Positions 1 to 7,489 of a stretch of 43,530 nt of DNA are shown here, piece after piece. The DNA comes from Flavimaribacter sp039888615 (GTDB taxonomy: Bacteria; Pseudomonadota; Alphaproteobacteria; Rhizobiales; Rhizobiaceae). The position numbers were made by a program, and so were the translations under genes. A model generated the notes under the pieces. That model had not been told where the DNA came from, searched no databases, and saw only the letters and a program-made list of their open reading frames with translations. Location of the stretch: NCBI GenBank assembly GCA_039888615.1, contig JBDQQS010000028.1; one strand, given 5' to 3'. Positions within the stretch are counted from its first letter, which is position 1. Each line of letters opens with the position of its first letter.

Positions 1-123
1 CATTTGGAGTGTAATAAAATCTCATTGGCGTCTCATTTGAAGTGTAATGCATTACACTTCAGTCTCACGCAAATCATTGAAAACACTCAATGCGCGAGTC
101 TCGGTTTCAAACCTAAATCGACA
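1..123. repeat. Right end of a second, related tni-type transposon
   Basis: This stretch resembles the right end of the neighbouring tni element in spacing but not in detail. It ends in CGACA at 119-123. An AGTCTC motif at 97 lies 27 bases from that end, exactly as the AGTCTC at 3839 lies 27 bases from 3865. A CGTCTC at 29 lies 95 bases from the end, as the AGTCTC at 3771 does. A further AGTCTCACG lies at 61. The likely reading is that the body of a related element continues leftward outside the window. The body sequence between the motifs differs, so the two elements are not recent copies. Confidence 0.5.
39..60. repeat. 22-bp perfect palindrome
   Basis: The half-site GAAGTGTAATG (39-49) is followed directly by its exact reverse complement CATTACACTTC (50-60). 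A related direct copy of the left part, CATTTGGAGTGTAAT, lies at 1-15 and matches CATTTGAAGTGTAAT at 34-48. It lies within the presumed end of the neighbouring element, so it may be a protein-binding site there. The function is not known. Confidence 0.6.
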
Positions 124-135
124 TGTCGGATGACC

Positions 136-238
136 GGAATTCATGAGATTCAAGCACTTCCCTGAAAAACGAACCGGGGTTCATGAGATTCTGGAGCGGT
201 ATTCATGAGACTGGTAGAGTCGGAATTCGTGAGACTGG
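136..238 (+). repeat. Left-end array of four TniA-binding-like repeats
   Basis: Four copies of a motif close to GGWATTCRTGAGAYTGG lie in the same orientation at about 136-152, 176-194, 198-214 and 222-238. The last overlaps the 3' end of tniQ. The same motif in opposite orientation forms the right-end array. By analogy with TnsB/TniA elements these should be binding sites for the DDE transposase; this is inferred from layout. Confidence 0.72.
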
Positions 239-1197
239 CGACGTTTCTTGGGCTTTGCAGCATTCTGACGCTCTCTCTCGTCGCGTTGAGCACGCCAGAG
301 CCGGGCTGAGATACGTCTCCTCAACGAGAGAGGCCATGTCGCAAGCGCCTCGCGAACCCGCACCTGCCCGTCCACGTCGCTCTTCAGCAAGATGGAGATC
401 GCTTGGTCGACCGGGTTTCCGACAACCCGACCGATCCCCACCGTCAATGCGAAACCCTGTAGAAGTGAGCCCTGCGCCAAAGCGTGCAGGCCGGGACGCA
501 CGGGTTTGGCCAGGACTGGCGCAACCTCGTCATACTCTGGAACGACAACCGTCAGCGCCTGGCGGATAATCGGCGTCGTGAGGAAGTCATGGTAGTCGCG
601 CCGGGTCTGCAACGACATGCGCGGTTGCTCGGAAAGAGATGGGGGCGAGGCTCGGCGGTGTCGTGTTGTCAGAAGGGCCAGTATCTCGACTGGCCCCAAA
701 TCCCCCTGACCGAGTCCCTGAACCCACGCATCGAGAACAGCAGCCCCGACCTTTGCGGGCGCGTCCGCTGTCGCCATCCGTTTTGCACCCAGCACAACAG
801 GCAGCGCCTCGCCTGTCGTACCCTGATAATCAGAACCATGGACAGGACACCGAAAAACCCACGGAAGAGCCGCGGACTTGCTCTGCACGTCGGCGGGACA
901 CATCGGGCAGTGATACCGGTTCCTGCGGATCATCATCCGGGCCTCCGGAATCAGTTCACCGAACGTCACCCCCTGCACGACCTGGGACGAAAGCCCGGTT
1001 CGGGCCTCGATCCGAGCCCCCTCCCCTTCCGACATTCGCCATTCCAGATCGAACACATCGCGGCCGGACAAGCCAAGCTCGGCCAGAAACTCCGGTACTG
1101 TCATCGCGTAGAACGGCGCCATGCGGGCGATCCAGGAAGATAGGCGCTCGTCCGCCTCGGGTGGGAACACCACCGGCAGAAGGCCCTGCCCGATCAC
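181..1197 (-). CDS. tniQ: TniQ/TnsD-like target-selection protein
   Basis: The 338-residue protein has the TniQ family layout. An N-terminal segment with the FPPEADERLSSW motif (about 11-22) is followed by a zinc-finger with CPMC (97-100) and CPVH (117-120). A basic C-terminal tail follows. TniQ/TnsD proteins guide the transposition complex to its target. The start is GTG at 1197, whose bases overlap the TGA stop of tniB (GTGA), showing translational coupling. It is the last gene of the tniA-tniB-tniQ operon. Length fits short TniQ proteins rather than long TnsD. Its target is unknown; the element lies directly beside a recombinase gene. Confidence 0.88.
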   Translation of the reverse strand: MIGQGLLPVVFPPEADERLSSWIARMAPFYAMTVPEFLAELGLSGRDVFDLEWRMSEGEGARIEARTGLSSQVVQGVTFGELIPEARMMIRRNRYHCPMCPADVQSKSAALPWVFRCPVHGSDYQGTTGEALPVVLGAKRMATADAPAKVGAAVLDAWVQGLGQGDLGPVEILALLTTRHRRASPPSLSEQPRMSLQTRRDYHDFLTTPIIRQALTVVVPEYDEVAPVLAKPVRPGLHALAQGSLLQGFALTVGIGRVVGNPVDQAISILLKSDVDGQVRVREALATWPLSLRRRISARLWRAQRDERERQNAAKPKKRRQSHEFRLYQSHEYRSRIS

Positions 1198-2075
1198 ACC
1201 GGCTCTCCCAAGACCACCTGCAACCTGTCACCACCCAGAATGTCACGCGAGAGGATGCGTTCCTCGCCGCTTGCGATGGCGGAGATTGCCAGCTGACACA
1301 TGATGGAAAATATCCCCGAGGTGATGCCGCCGGTCACCTTGATCATCCGCGAGAGCGCCTTCTCGCCGATCTCGCTTTCGCGCCGGAGCGGCAGGCTGCG
1401 CATGAGCGTGCTCATCAGCCCGGTGAAATCGGCCCCGTCCTGCCAGGGCGGCAGGCCGAACGCCTCAAAACGGCGCACCAGCTGGTCATCGGTGCGCAGC
1501 GCATTACGGGCCTGGGCGGTGCCGACACAAACGAGAGGAGCGCGCAGCTCGTTGCCCAGAAATCGCAGCATGTTCAGGAACCGTGCCTGCTCGCGTATCG
1601 TGCCCGCCTGTAGGCTATGGATTTCGTCGATCACCAGCATATGAGGGCGCAACTCGGTGAGCAGCCGCAGAGCCAGGCTTTCAAGAACGGCAAGCGTGGC
1701 ACGGGGAGGTTCCGGGGCCCCGATTGCAGCCAGAATCCGGCGGTAGAACCTTGTCTCATCCGGGCCTGAGACCATCTGCACCGCGACGACCGGCATGTTG
1801 AGCCGCCCGCTGGTGTCGTCGAAGCTTGAGGGGTGATCGCGCGTGAATTTCTCGATGATCATGGTCTTGCCCATGCCGCTTTCACCGACCAGGAGCAGGT
1901 TTGGCATCCGGGCGCGCTCCGGGAAGGACAGCAGGGTTTCCAGCTTGGCGAGCGCCGCCTCCGCCCGGGGATAGGACACCCATCGGTCGGCACGGATGCG
2001 CAGGATGCGTTCCTCGGCGCTGAGAGCGGCAATCCTGCCTGCGTTCGGATAGAGATGCGGAAACTCAGTCGTCAT
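1194..2075 (-). CDS. tniB: TniB AAA+ ATPase (transposition regulator)
   Basis: A 293-residue AAA+ protein related to TnsC/TniB/IstB. Walker A GESGMGKT lies at about 64-71 and Walker B LVIDEIH near 147-153. It links the target selector TniQ to the transposase TniA and regulates it by ATP. I chose the ATG at 2075 because GAGGAG stands 7 bases upstream; a longer frame from 2093 lacks such a site. The gene overlaps the end of tniA by 11 bases and the start of tniQ by 4, so all three are coupled. Confidence 0.9.
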   Translation of the reverse strand: MTTEFPHLYPNAGRIAALSAEERILRIRADRWVSYPRAEAALAKLETLLSFPERARMPNLLLVGESGMGKTMIIEKFTRDHPSSFDDTSGRLNMPVVAVQMVSGPDETRFYRRILAAIGAPEPPRATLAVLESLALRLLTELRPHMLVIDEIHSLQAGTIREQARFLNMLRFLGNELRAPLVCVGTAQARNALRTDDQLVRRFEAFGLPPWQDGADFTGLMSTLMRSLPLRRESEIGEKALSRMIKVTGGITSGIFSIMCQLAISAIASGEERILSRDILGGDRLQVVLGEPV

Positions 2076-3711
2076 CGTACCACTCCTCGACATAGAAGCC
2101 CGGGTGATCTTTCAGCGCATTGCCCTTGTTTTCCGGCGCAGGAAGCGCTTCGGGCGCATCTGGCCCAGGCGTCACATCGATTATCGGGCGTTGGTCGAGA
2201 TGCGCCCGCCGGGCCTGGTGGCGTCGTATCGCCTTGGTCTGCCGCGCGGCGCTATCGACGAGATCGCGCTGCGCCTCGATCGTCCGAAAGATGAGCTCCT
2301 CGTCTACCGACCGGCGACCGGCCTCCCGCAAGGCCCTCCGCGCCGCGCGGTGTTCCCAGAGCGTGATTGCAGGTCGCGTCAGGTCCGCGGGCCGGGCCTC
2401 AATGATGCCGTCCTCGGTCAGAACGAAGATACGCGAGAGATCGCGTGGGTCGTATTTTAACGTGTATTTGCGGGTTTCCTGGCCCATCAGCCAGCGCAGC
2501 TCGTTCGACCAGTAGCGGATGTGGAAGAGGTGAAAACCGTCGCGTTGAAGCACACGCTGCTCCGAAGGCAGAAAATCGACCAGGAACTGACGCAGATCGG
2601 CGGGCATGCGGACCTTGGGTTCGCCGGCACGCAGCTCCCAGGCCGCTGAGGGCGTAGTTTCCAAGGCGCTGTGAATGCGCGCGTGGTAGGAGCCGGTGAT
2701 TTCGAGCGCCAACCAGGTTTCCAACTCGTCGAGCGTCATCACCGCCTCAGCCTCGGCGTCGAGATCGCCACGTTCGAAGATGTTCGAGAAATGCGAGCCC
2801 GGCAACAGATGCACTGCGCCCATCATGGTGCCGATCAGGCGCTCGATATGGCCGCCATAGCGCGGTGTGCCGGGCGGGCGGTACCGCAGATCGATCTGGT
2901 ACTCGGCGCAGGCGTGTCCGAAGGCACGGGCATGGAATTCCGCGCCGTTGTCAACGTAGATCGCCTTGGGAATGCCCTGCGTGGGCCAGCCTGTATTGAT
3001 CCCGCGCGCCGCCAGCCAGTGCGACTTGTCCATCACCGCATGGGTCACGCAAAGCGCAACGGAAAGAAGCGAGGGCGGTTCCAGAGACAGGTGAAACCCC
3101 AAAATCATGCGGCTATTCACATCTATCGCCACGGTCAGCGTCGGCCGGCCAAGCGGGCGCCGGGTCACTGGATCGACTACCGTCACATCGACCTTGGTAT
3201 GATCGATCTGGACGATGTCGAGCGGGTGGGCCGCAGTGAGCGTTCCGGGCGTGGCAAGGTGGCGGCGCTCCGCCTTGTCCTTCCCCTCCCGCCTGGCCAT
3301 GAGTTTTGCCTGATCCTTCAGATCCAGCCAGCGGCCAAGGCGCCTGATCGAAGGAGGTGCCAGTCCCTGCGATCGGCAATCGGCTGCAACCTCGCGCCAG
3401 AACCGGGTCTTGGTCGGTTTGCGGCGGGTGGCATAGAAGCCTTTGAAATGGTGGACCACAATCGCCTCCACCGCCGGGTCCAAGGGCAGCATGCCCGGTT
3501 TGCGGCCCGACGTATTTGGCAGGAGCGCACTGGTCCGCGCATTTTCCCGGAACTGCCTCGCTAAACGATAGACCGTCGCCCGGCTGATATCCAACTGTCG
3601 CATCGCCCAATCAACGTCACCTTCGGTGAGCTGTTCCGGCAGCTCGGCAAGCACTCTTGCGCGAAACTCGGCTTCTTCCCAGTCTTGGTCAGCTGCGGGA
3701 TTATCGGACAT
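2065..3711 (-). CDS. tniA: TniA DDE transposase
   Basis: A 548-residue transposase of the TniA/TnsB/Mu family. An N-terminal helix-turn-helix region (about 30-60) precedes an integrase-core RNase H fold with Asp170 (DIVQIDHT), Asp254 (YVDNGAEF) and Glu290 (GGHIERLIG). The last two are 36 positions apart, matching the D,D35E pattern. A Mu-type C-terminal domain follows, with a basic tail. It cuts and joins the element ends and should bind the repeats at 136-238 and 3738-3853. It is the first gene of the operon, and its promoter must lie among the right-end repeats, which suggests autoregulation by the transposase. Confidence 0.93.
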   Translation of the reverse strand: MSDNPAADQDWEEAEFRARVLAELPEQLTEGDVDWAMRQLDISRATVYRLARQFRENARTSALLPNTSGRKPGMLPLDPAVEAIVVHHFKGFYATRRKPTKTRFWREVAADCRSQGLAPPSIRRLGRWLDLKDQAKLMARREGKDKAERRHLATPGTLTAAHPLDIVQIDHTKVDVTVVDPVTRRPLGRPTLTVAIDVNSRMILGFHLSLEPPSLLSVALCVTHAVMDKSHWLAARGINTGWPTQGIPKAIYVDNGAEFHARAFGHACAEYQIDLRYRPPGTPRYGGHIERLIGTMMGAVHLLPGSHFSNIFERGDLDAEAEAVMTLDELETWLALEITGSYHARIHSALETTPSAAWELRAGEPKVRMPADLRQFLVDFLPSEQRVLQRDGFHLFHIRYWSNELRWLMGQETRKYTLKYDPRDLSRIFVLTEDGIIEARPADLTRPAITLWEHRAARRALREAGRRSVDEELIFRTIEAQRDLVDSAARQTKAIRRHQARRAHLDQRPIIDVTPGPDAPEALPAPENKGNALKDHPGFYVEEWYDDD

Positions 3712-3737
3712 GACTTGAGCGACGCACGGATGCTGTG

Positions 3738-3853
3738 TAGTCTCACGAATAGTGACTCACATCCATGTACAGTCTCATGAATTCCGACTCAATATCGAAA
3801 ACGAAGTACCGGCAAAGCCTTGAAAACAAATGGACCGCAGTCTCACGAATACC
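3738..3853 (-). repeat. Right-end array of three TniA-binding-like repeats
   Basis: Three copies of the end motif, inverted relative to the left array, lie at 3738-3751, 3770-3785 and 3838-3853 (core CAGTCTCRYGAATNCC). They stand immediately upstream of tniA and also inside the 5' part of the recombinase reading frame. Four sites on the left and three on the right give the asymmetry common in TnsB-type elements. Confidence 0.75.
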
Positions 3854-4937
3854 GGCAGACCGACACTCAGCACCGCCAAATGGGTCTTCGGCCAACGAGA
3901 ACAGTGAGAGAGATTGCCCTGGCGGCGAGGCCTTGAACCTGCCTTCCTTTGTGGCCGGTTCCGGCACCCTCGATCGGCTGGTCGACACCGCGCGCGACTA
4001 TGCCCGCGCCGCGGCCTCGGACAACACGCTGAAGTCCTATGCCAAGGACTGGGCGCATTTCGCGCGCTGGTGCCGGATGAAGGGTGCCGAGCCCCTCCCC
4101 CCGTCGTCGGAGATGATCGGCCTGTACATCGCGGATCTGGCATCAGGGTCGGGCCCCTCCCCTGCCCTATCCGTCTCAACCATCGACCGCCGCCTGTCCG
4201 GTCTCGCCTGGAACTACGCACAGCGAGGGTTCGCTCTCGATCGCAAGAACCGGCACATCGCCACGGTGCTGGCCGGGATCAAGCGCAAGCACGCTCGGCC
4301 GCCGGTGCAGAAGGCCGCCATTATGGCAGAAGACATCCTCGCAATGGTGGCCACCCTTCCTTTCGATCTGCGCGGGCTTCGGGACCGGGCAATCCTTCTC
4401 CTTGGATACGCCGGAGGCTTGCGCCGCTCGGAAATCGTCAGCCTGGACGTGCACAAAGATGATACGCAGGACTCCAGTGGCTGGATCGAGATCATGGAGA
4501 AAGGTGCCCTCCTCACGCTTAATGCCAAGACCGGCTGGCGCGAGGTCGAGATCGGGCGCGGCTCGTCGGAGCAGACCTGCCCAGTGCACGCGCTGGAACA
4601 GTGGCTGCATTTTGCCAGGATCGACTTCGGCCCAATCTTCGTCGGCACCTCACGCGATGGCAAACGCGCCTCAGAAACCAGGCTGAACGACAAGCACGTT
4701 GCGCGCCTGATCAAGCGCACGGTCCTGGACGCCGGCATCCGATCCGAACTGCCTGAGAAGGAGCGGCTGGCGCTGTTTTCCGGGCATTCATTGCGCGCGG
4801 GGCTCGCCAGTTCGGCGGAGGTCGACGAACGCTATGTCCAGAAGCAGCTCGGACATGCCTCGGCCGAAATGACCCGCCGCTACCAGCGCCGCCGCGATCG
4901 GTTCCGGGTGAACCTGACCAAGGCCGCCGGTCTCTGA
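3765..4937 (+). CDS. Tyrosine site-specific recombinase, N-terminus altered by the transposon end
   Basis: The catalytic residues of a phage-integrase-type recombinase are all visible: Arg220 (GGLRRSE), His341-x-x-Arg344 (GHSLRAG), His364 (LGHAS) and nucleophile Tyr373 (TRRYQRR). A SAM-like core-binding domain spans about 68-170. The open frame begins at 3765 inside the transposon right end, so roughly the first 34 residues are encoded by transposon DNA (to 3865). The family-like part begins near residue 66 (SGTLDRLVDTARDYARAA). The native start may have been lost, or may be a later non-ATG codon; none has a clear ribosome site. It could act as a plasmid multimer or cointegrate resolvase. Confidence 0.8.
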   Translation: MYSLMNSDSISKTKYRQSLENKWTAVSRIPADRHSAPPNGSSANENSERDCPGGEALNLPSFVAGSGTLDRLVDTARDYARAAASDNTLKSYAKDWAHFARWCRMKGAEPLPPSSEMIGLYIADLASGSGPSPALSVSTIDRRLSGLAWNYAQRGFALDRKNRHIATVLAGIKRKHARPPVQKAAIMAEDILAMVATLPFDLRGLRDRAILLLGYAGGLRRSEIVSLDVHKDDTQDSSGWIEIMEKGALLTLNAKTGWREVEIGRGSSEQTCPVHALEQWLHFARIDFGPIFVGTSRDGKRASETRLNDKHVARLIKRTVLDAGIRSELPEKERLALFSGHSLRAGLASSAEVDERYVQKQLGHASAEMTRRYQRRRDRFRVNLTKAAGL

Positions 4938-4949
4938 GCCCCTGCGCTA

Positions 4950-6230
4950 TCACGCGGCCTGCCCGCTGAGCCTACCATAGAAGCTGCGTTCCAGATGCAG
5001 CTCCCCCGCCCCGGCTTTCTCGACCATGCCCCGCAGATAGCCGCCCGGCGAGGCCACCTCGCCCGCGCTGTGCTTTTCGAACACGAGCGCGAACGCCGCC
5101 GTGGCCACCTGTTTGCCCAGTCTGTCCTGCGCCACGTTCCAGGCATGCTCCGAGATCCCGATCATCGGCCTGAGTTGCCCGGCAACCCGATGCAGATCGC
5201 CCCAATCCTTGACGAATCCGCCCATATTGCGCGCCCAGGATGCGAATTCCGGACAGGCCTGCATGATGGTTGGCAGATCGAGCGCAGCCCGCTTCTTGCG
5301 CACCGCCGCAACCCAGTCTTCCAGCTCCCTGTCAACCCGCTCTTCGGATCGGGCATTGGGCACCACACCCGCCGCTTCCTCTTTTTCTGAGGAATTACCA
5401 ATTACAGGATCAAGTTGGTTTGTAATTAGTATATGGGGGTCAGAATTGACCCCCCTGGGGTTCGTTTTTTGAGTCTTCTCCATGACTTGAGCATCTTTAT
5501 CATCAGTGTTTTCCACAGGTTTTGCTGCGCCAGTCGCTTTGAGATAGGCGATGTCGACCCGTTCCTGTAGTTCCTTGAACCAGGTGAGCAGGCGCACAAG
5601 CTGTTCAGAGGCTTCGTGTCGGCGCGGAAGCCGGTCCAGAAGCTCCTCAAAAAGCCCCGTGAGTTGGCTCCAGGGCCCGCGCAGCGCGCTGCTGATAGCC
5701 GCTTCAATCCGGGCTCGGATCATCCGGCGCGCAACCGTGATCTGGCGCTTCAGCCGCTGGCAGAGCTCGCGCTCCGCCTGCAGCTCGGCATGAAGTCTCT
5801 CGAACTCGTCGACACGCGCCGAAAGCGGCGACAGATCGAAGCCGTAGGCCTCGACGATACGCCCATCAGCGTCCCTGCGGCCCCACCGCTTACCATTAGG
5901 GCTATCGTGGAAGGAGATCACGCCGATCTCAGCAAGACGCCGCGCGTGGCGCTTGAGGGCAGACAGCGAAAACCCCGTCTGCTCCATCAGATAGGCGTTC
6001 GACGCCCAGACGATCGGGCGCTGCCCCTCTTCCCAGTCCTGGGCCTGGGTAAACGCCCCAAGCGTGTCGAGGAGCATCATGTCGCCGGCCTTCAAGCCTA
6101 TATGTGCCCCCACGCGCTTGAGTGCCACGAAGGCCCGTGTTTTGGGTACTGCTACCCGTTCACCGGCTTGGGCAAGTTGCTCAGCAACCCCAAGACCCGG
6201 TGTCGGCTTGCGCCAACCTGTATGTTTCAT
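4950..6230 (-). CDS. repC: RepC replication initiator
   Basis: The 426-residue protein starts MKHTGWRKPTPG and continues with the winged-helix initiator region of RepC (QTGFSLSALKRHARRL near 85-100). A coiled-coil-rich middle and a C-terminal DNA-binding domain follow. RepC starts replication of repABC plasmids at an origin inside its own gene. It is the third gene of the operon, 160 bases after repB, with the antisense RNA gene between them, the standard arrangement. GGAGG lies 12 bases before the ATG at 6230, a long spacing, compatible with translational control of repC. Confidence 0.93.
   Translation of the reverse strand: MKHTGWRKPTPGLGVAEQLAQAGERVAVPKTRAFVALKRVGAHIGLKAGDMMLLDTLGAFTQAQDWEEGQRPIVWASNAYLMEQTGFSLSALKRHARRLAEIGVISFHDSPNGKRWGRRDADGRIVEAYGFDLSPLSARVDEFERLHAELQAERELCQRLKRQITVARRMIRARIEAAISSALRGPWSQLTGLFEELLDRLPRRHEASEQLVRLLTWFKELQERVDIAYLKATGAAKPVENTDDKDAQVMEKTQKTNPRGVNSDPHILITNQLDPVIGNSSEKEEAAGVVPNARSEERVDRELEDWVAAVRKKRAALDLPTIMQACPEFASWARNMGGFVKDWGDLHRVAGQLRPMIGISEHAWNVAQDRLGKQVATAAFALVFEKHSAGEVASPGGYLRGMVEKAGAGELHLERSFYGRLSGQAA
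5391..5480. other. Candidate origin of replication (AT-rich island in repC)
   Basis: Within the GC-rich repC gene this stretch is markedly AT-rich, with TAATT repeats around 5397-5430. It also contains an exact inverted repeat GGGGGTCA-GAAT-TGACCCCC at 5435-5454. In characterised repABC plasmids oriV lies in an AT-rich part of repC, so this is the natural candidate. It encodes a poorly conserved linker of RepC, which also fits. The call is by position and composition only. Confidence 0.5.
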
Positions 6231-6294
6231 GCCTGTATCTCACCTCCGGTTATGTGGAGGCAAAAGAAAGCCGTTCGCTCAAAAGCGTTCGTCG

Positions 6295-6323
6295 TTGACA
6301 GTGATTCGTGGGAGAGGTATCTT
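6295..6323 (+). promoter_or_regulatory. Promoter of the antisense ctRNA
   Basis: TTGACA (6295-6300) and TATCTT (6318-6323) are separated by exactly 17 bases on the plus strand, opposite to repB and repC. This is a near-consensus sigma70-type promoter in the repB-repC gap, where repABC plasmids encode their incompatibility RNA. Confidence 0.75.
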
Positions 6324-6329
6324 CTAAGC

Positions 6330-6384
6330 GACCAAACTTTTCAGATTAGCTCTCAGGCCACGCTGCTTGGGGGCTTTTCTTTTG
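6330..6384 (+). ncRNA. repABC countertranscribed RNA (incA-type)
   Basis: A small RNA of about 50 bases is predicted from the promoter at 6295-6323 to the T-rich run at 6375-6384. Its 3' half is a 10-bp stem (6349-6358 with 6365-6374, partly G-U) closed by a 6-base loop. Antisense RNAs in this position lower repC expression and set plasmid copy number and incompatibility. The exact 5' end is estimated from the promoter. Confidence 0.72.
6349..6384 (+). terminator. Intrinsic terminator of the ctRNA
   Basis: GCTCTCAGGC (6349-6358) pairs with GCTTGGGGGC (6365-6374) over 10 positions, including G-U pairs, around the loop CACGCT. TTTTCTTTT follows directly. The G-U pairs work on the plus strand only, which fixes the transcript direction. 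Confidence 0.7.
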
Positions 6385-6390
6385 CCTAGT

Positions 6391-7386
6391 TCATTGTTCC
6401 GACTGCTCCTCTTTTGTAGCGAGGAATTCGCTGTAGAGCTGATCCAGTCGACCGGAGAGAAAGTCTCCGAAATCGGTTGAATCCTGTGCTGTCAGCGAAA
6501 TACTGAATGCCTTACCAGACCGACCGATGACGCCTTTGATGCGGCCTTTGCCGGCGGTCCAGGTGCGTTTCTTGGGCGCAGCGCGTGCTTTCCGGCGCTT
6601 CGGCGCCCTGCCCGCTTCTGCCAGTTTGCTGTGCAAGAACTCGAAGCGAGCATCACTATCGAGTTCCGGAAACCCGCCAAATTCTAAGGCTTCTTTGAGG
6701 ATCTTGTCGTTCGCCGGCTCCAAAGCCAGCTTTTTGAAATCCTCCCAGCGATCACGCCCGATCTGCTTTGCTTGACCAATCTGCTCGATAACGTCTCGCG
6801 GGACATTCTGAGCCACCGACAGCATGCGCGAAAGCAGTGTACCATCAATGGTCAACGCAGCCTGGATCACATCCTTTGACTGCCCCATATCCAAGAGAGT
6901 CTTCGCAAACAGTGCCTTCTCGATGAACGAGAGATCTGCGCGCGCCGTATTTTCCTGCCCTTGAGCAAGAATGTGCGCCACATCGTCCATTGGTTTGACA
7001 ACAGCGCGAACCTTACGGTTGAGCGCAGATGCAACTCGCACGCGGCGATGCCCGAAGACGATCATATAGCGCCCGTCTAATTCCGGATGCGGGCGAAGCA
7101 ATACTGGTGTGTCCTGGCGGCCGGCAGCGATCGATGCCTTCAGTTCATCGAACGCCTGATCGTCATCACTGAGGCGATCCGAGACAAAGGACACGTCGAT
7201 CAATTGTGGATCGATCTCGACAATCGTTTCCCCTTCGAGGAGACGCTTCGAGTTCTCCGCGAGGCTGTCGATTGAAACTTTCATCGACTTCGAAGCACCG
7301 CGCATTGCGTATCCAGAGCGGCCAGAATCCTTGGGTTGCTCCGGGGAACCGCTCATGACGCTTTTCAGGAGATCTTTCCGAGCCAT
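6391..7386 (-). CDS. repB: RepB, ParB-family partition protein
   Basis: A 331-residue ParB/RepB protein. The ParB nuclease-like domain shows PVLLRPHP (about 95-102) and FGHRRVRVA (about 111-119). The GQENTARADLSFIEKA segment follows, then a helix-turn-helix region and the C-terminal RepB domain. It binds parS and works with RepA to segregate the plasmid. The ATG at 7386 is preceded by AAGGAG at 8 bases; an in-frame TTG one codon earlier is unlikely to be used. The gene lies 103 bases downstream of repA, with two parS-like repeats in the gap. Confidence 0.92.
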   Translation of the reverse strand: MARKDLLKSVMSGSPEQPKDSGRSGYAMRGASKSMKVSIDSLAENSKRLLEGETIVEIDPQLIDVSFVSDRLSDDDQAFDELKASIAAGRQDTPVLLRPHPELDGRYMIVFGHRRVRVASALNRKVRAVVKPMDDVAHILAQGQENTARADLSFIEKALFAKTLLDMGQSKDVIQAALTIDGTLLSRMLSVAQNVPRDVIEQIGQAKQIGRDRWEDFKKLALEPANDKILKEALEFGGFPELDSDARFEFLHSKLAEAGRAPKRRKARAAPKKRTWTAGKGRIKGVIGRSGKAFSISLTAQDSTDFGDFLSGRLDQLYSEFLATKEEQSEQ

Positions 7387-7442
7387 CAAGCTAACTCCTT
7401 TGCTTGGCGATCCAACTCAAGCTCTGCGCTCATCCGACCAGT

Positions 7443-7459
7443 TGCACGGCTGTCAAAAT
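7443..7459 (-). promoter_or_regulatory. parS-like repeat, copy 1
   Basis: The plus strand reads TGCACGGCTGTCAAAAT. A second copy begins 25 bases later and a third stands upstream of repA. Repeated sites between repA and repB and before repA match the usual positions of centromere sites in repABC plasmids. The motif is only weakly palindromic, so assignment rests on repetition and position. Confidence 0.6.
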
Positions 7460-7467
7460 CGATGGTC

Positions 7468-7484
7468 TGCACGGCTGTCAAAAT
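7468..7484 (-). promoter_or_regulatory. parS-like repeat, copy 2
   Basis: Exact 17-base repeat of copy 1, ending just before the repA stop region. Read on the minus strand it contains TTGACA. The 25-base period is about 2.4 helical turns, so two bound proteins would sit on different faces of the DNA. Confidence 0.6.
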
Positions 7485-7489
7485 GTCGG

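Larger units (their letters stand above)
124..3865. mobile_element. Tn7/Tn5053-like transposon carrying only tniA, tniB, tniQ
   Basis: Both ends begin, read inwards, with TGTCGG, four variable bases, CCGG, A or T, then ATTC and a TGAGA motif: 124-150 on the left and the reverse complement of 3839-3865 on the right. TGT-starting termini and several internal transposase sites per end are typical of TnsB/TniA elements. The cargo is only the three transposition genes, giving about 3.7 kb. No resolvase gene lies inside. No 5-bp target duplication is evident: the flanks are CGACA (119-123) and CTCAG (3866-3870). CGACA also occurs at 3861-3865, so a shorter right end with a CGACA duplication is a less symmetrical alternative. 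Confidence 0.72.
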
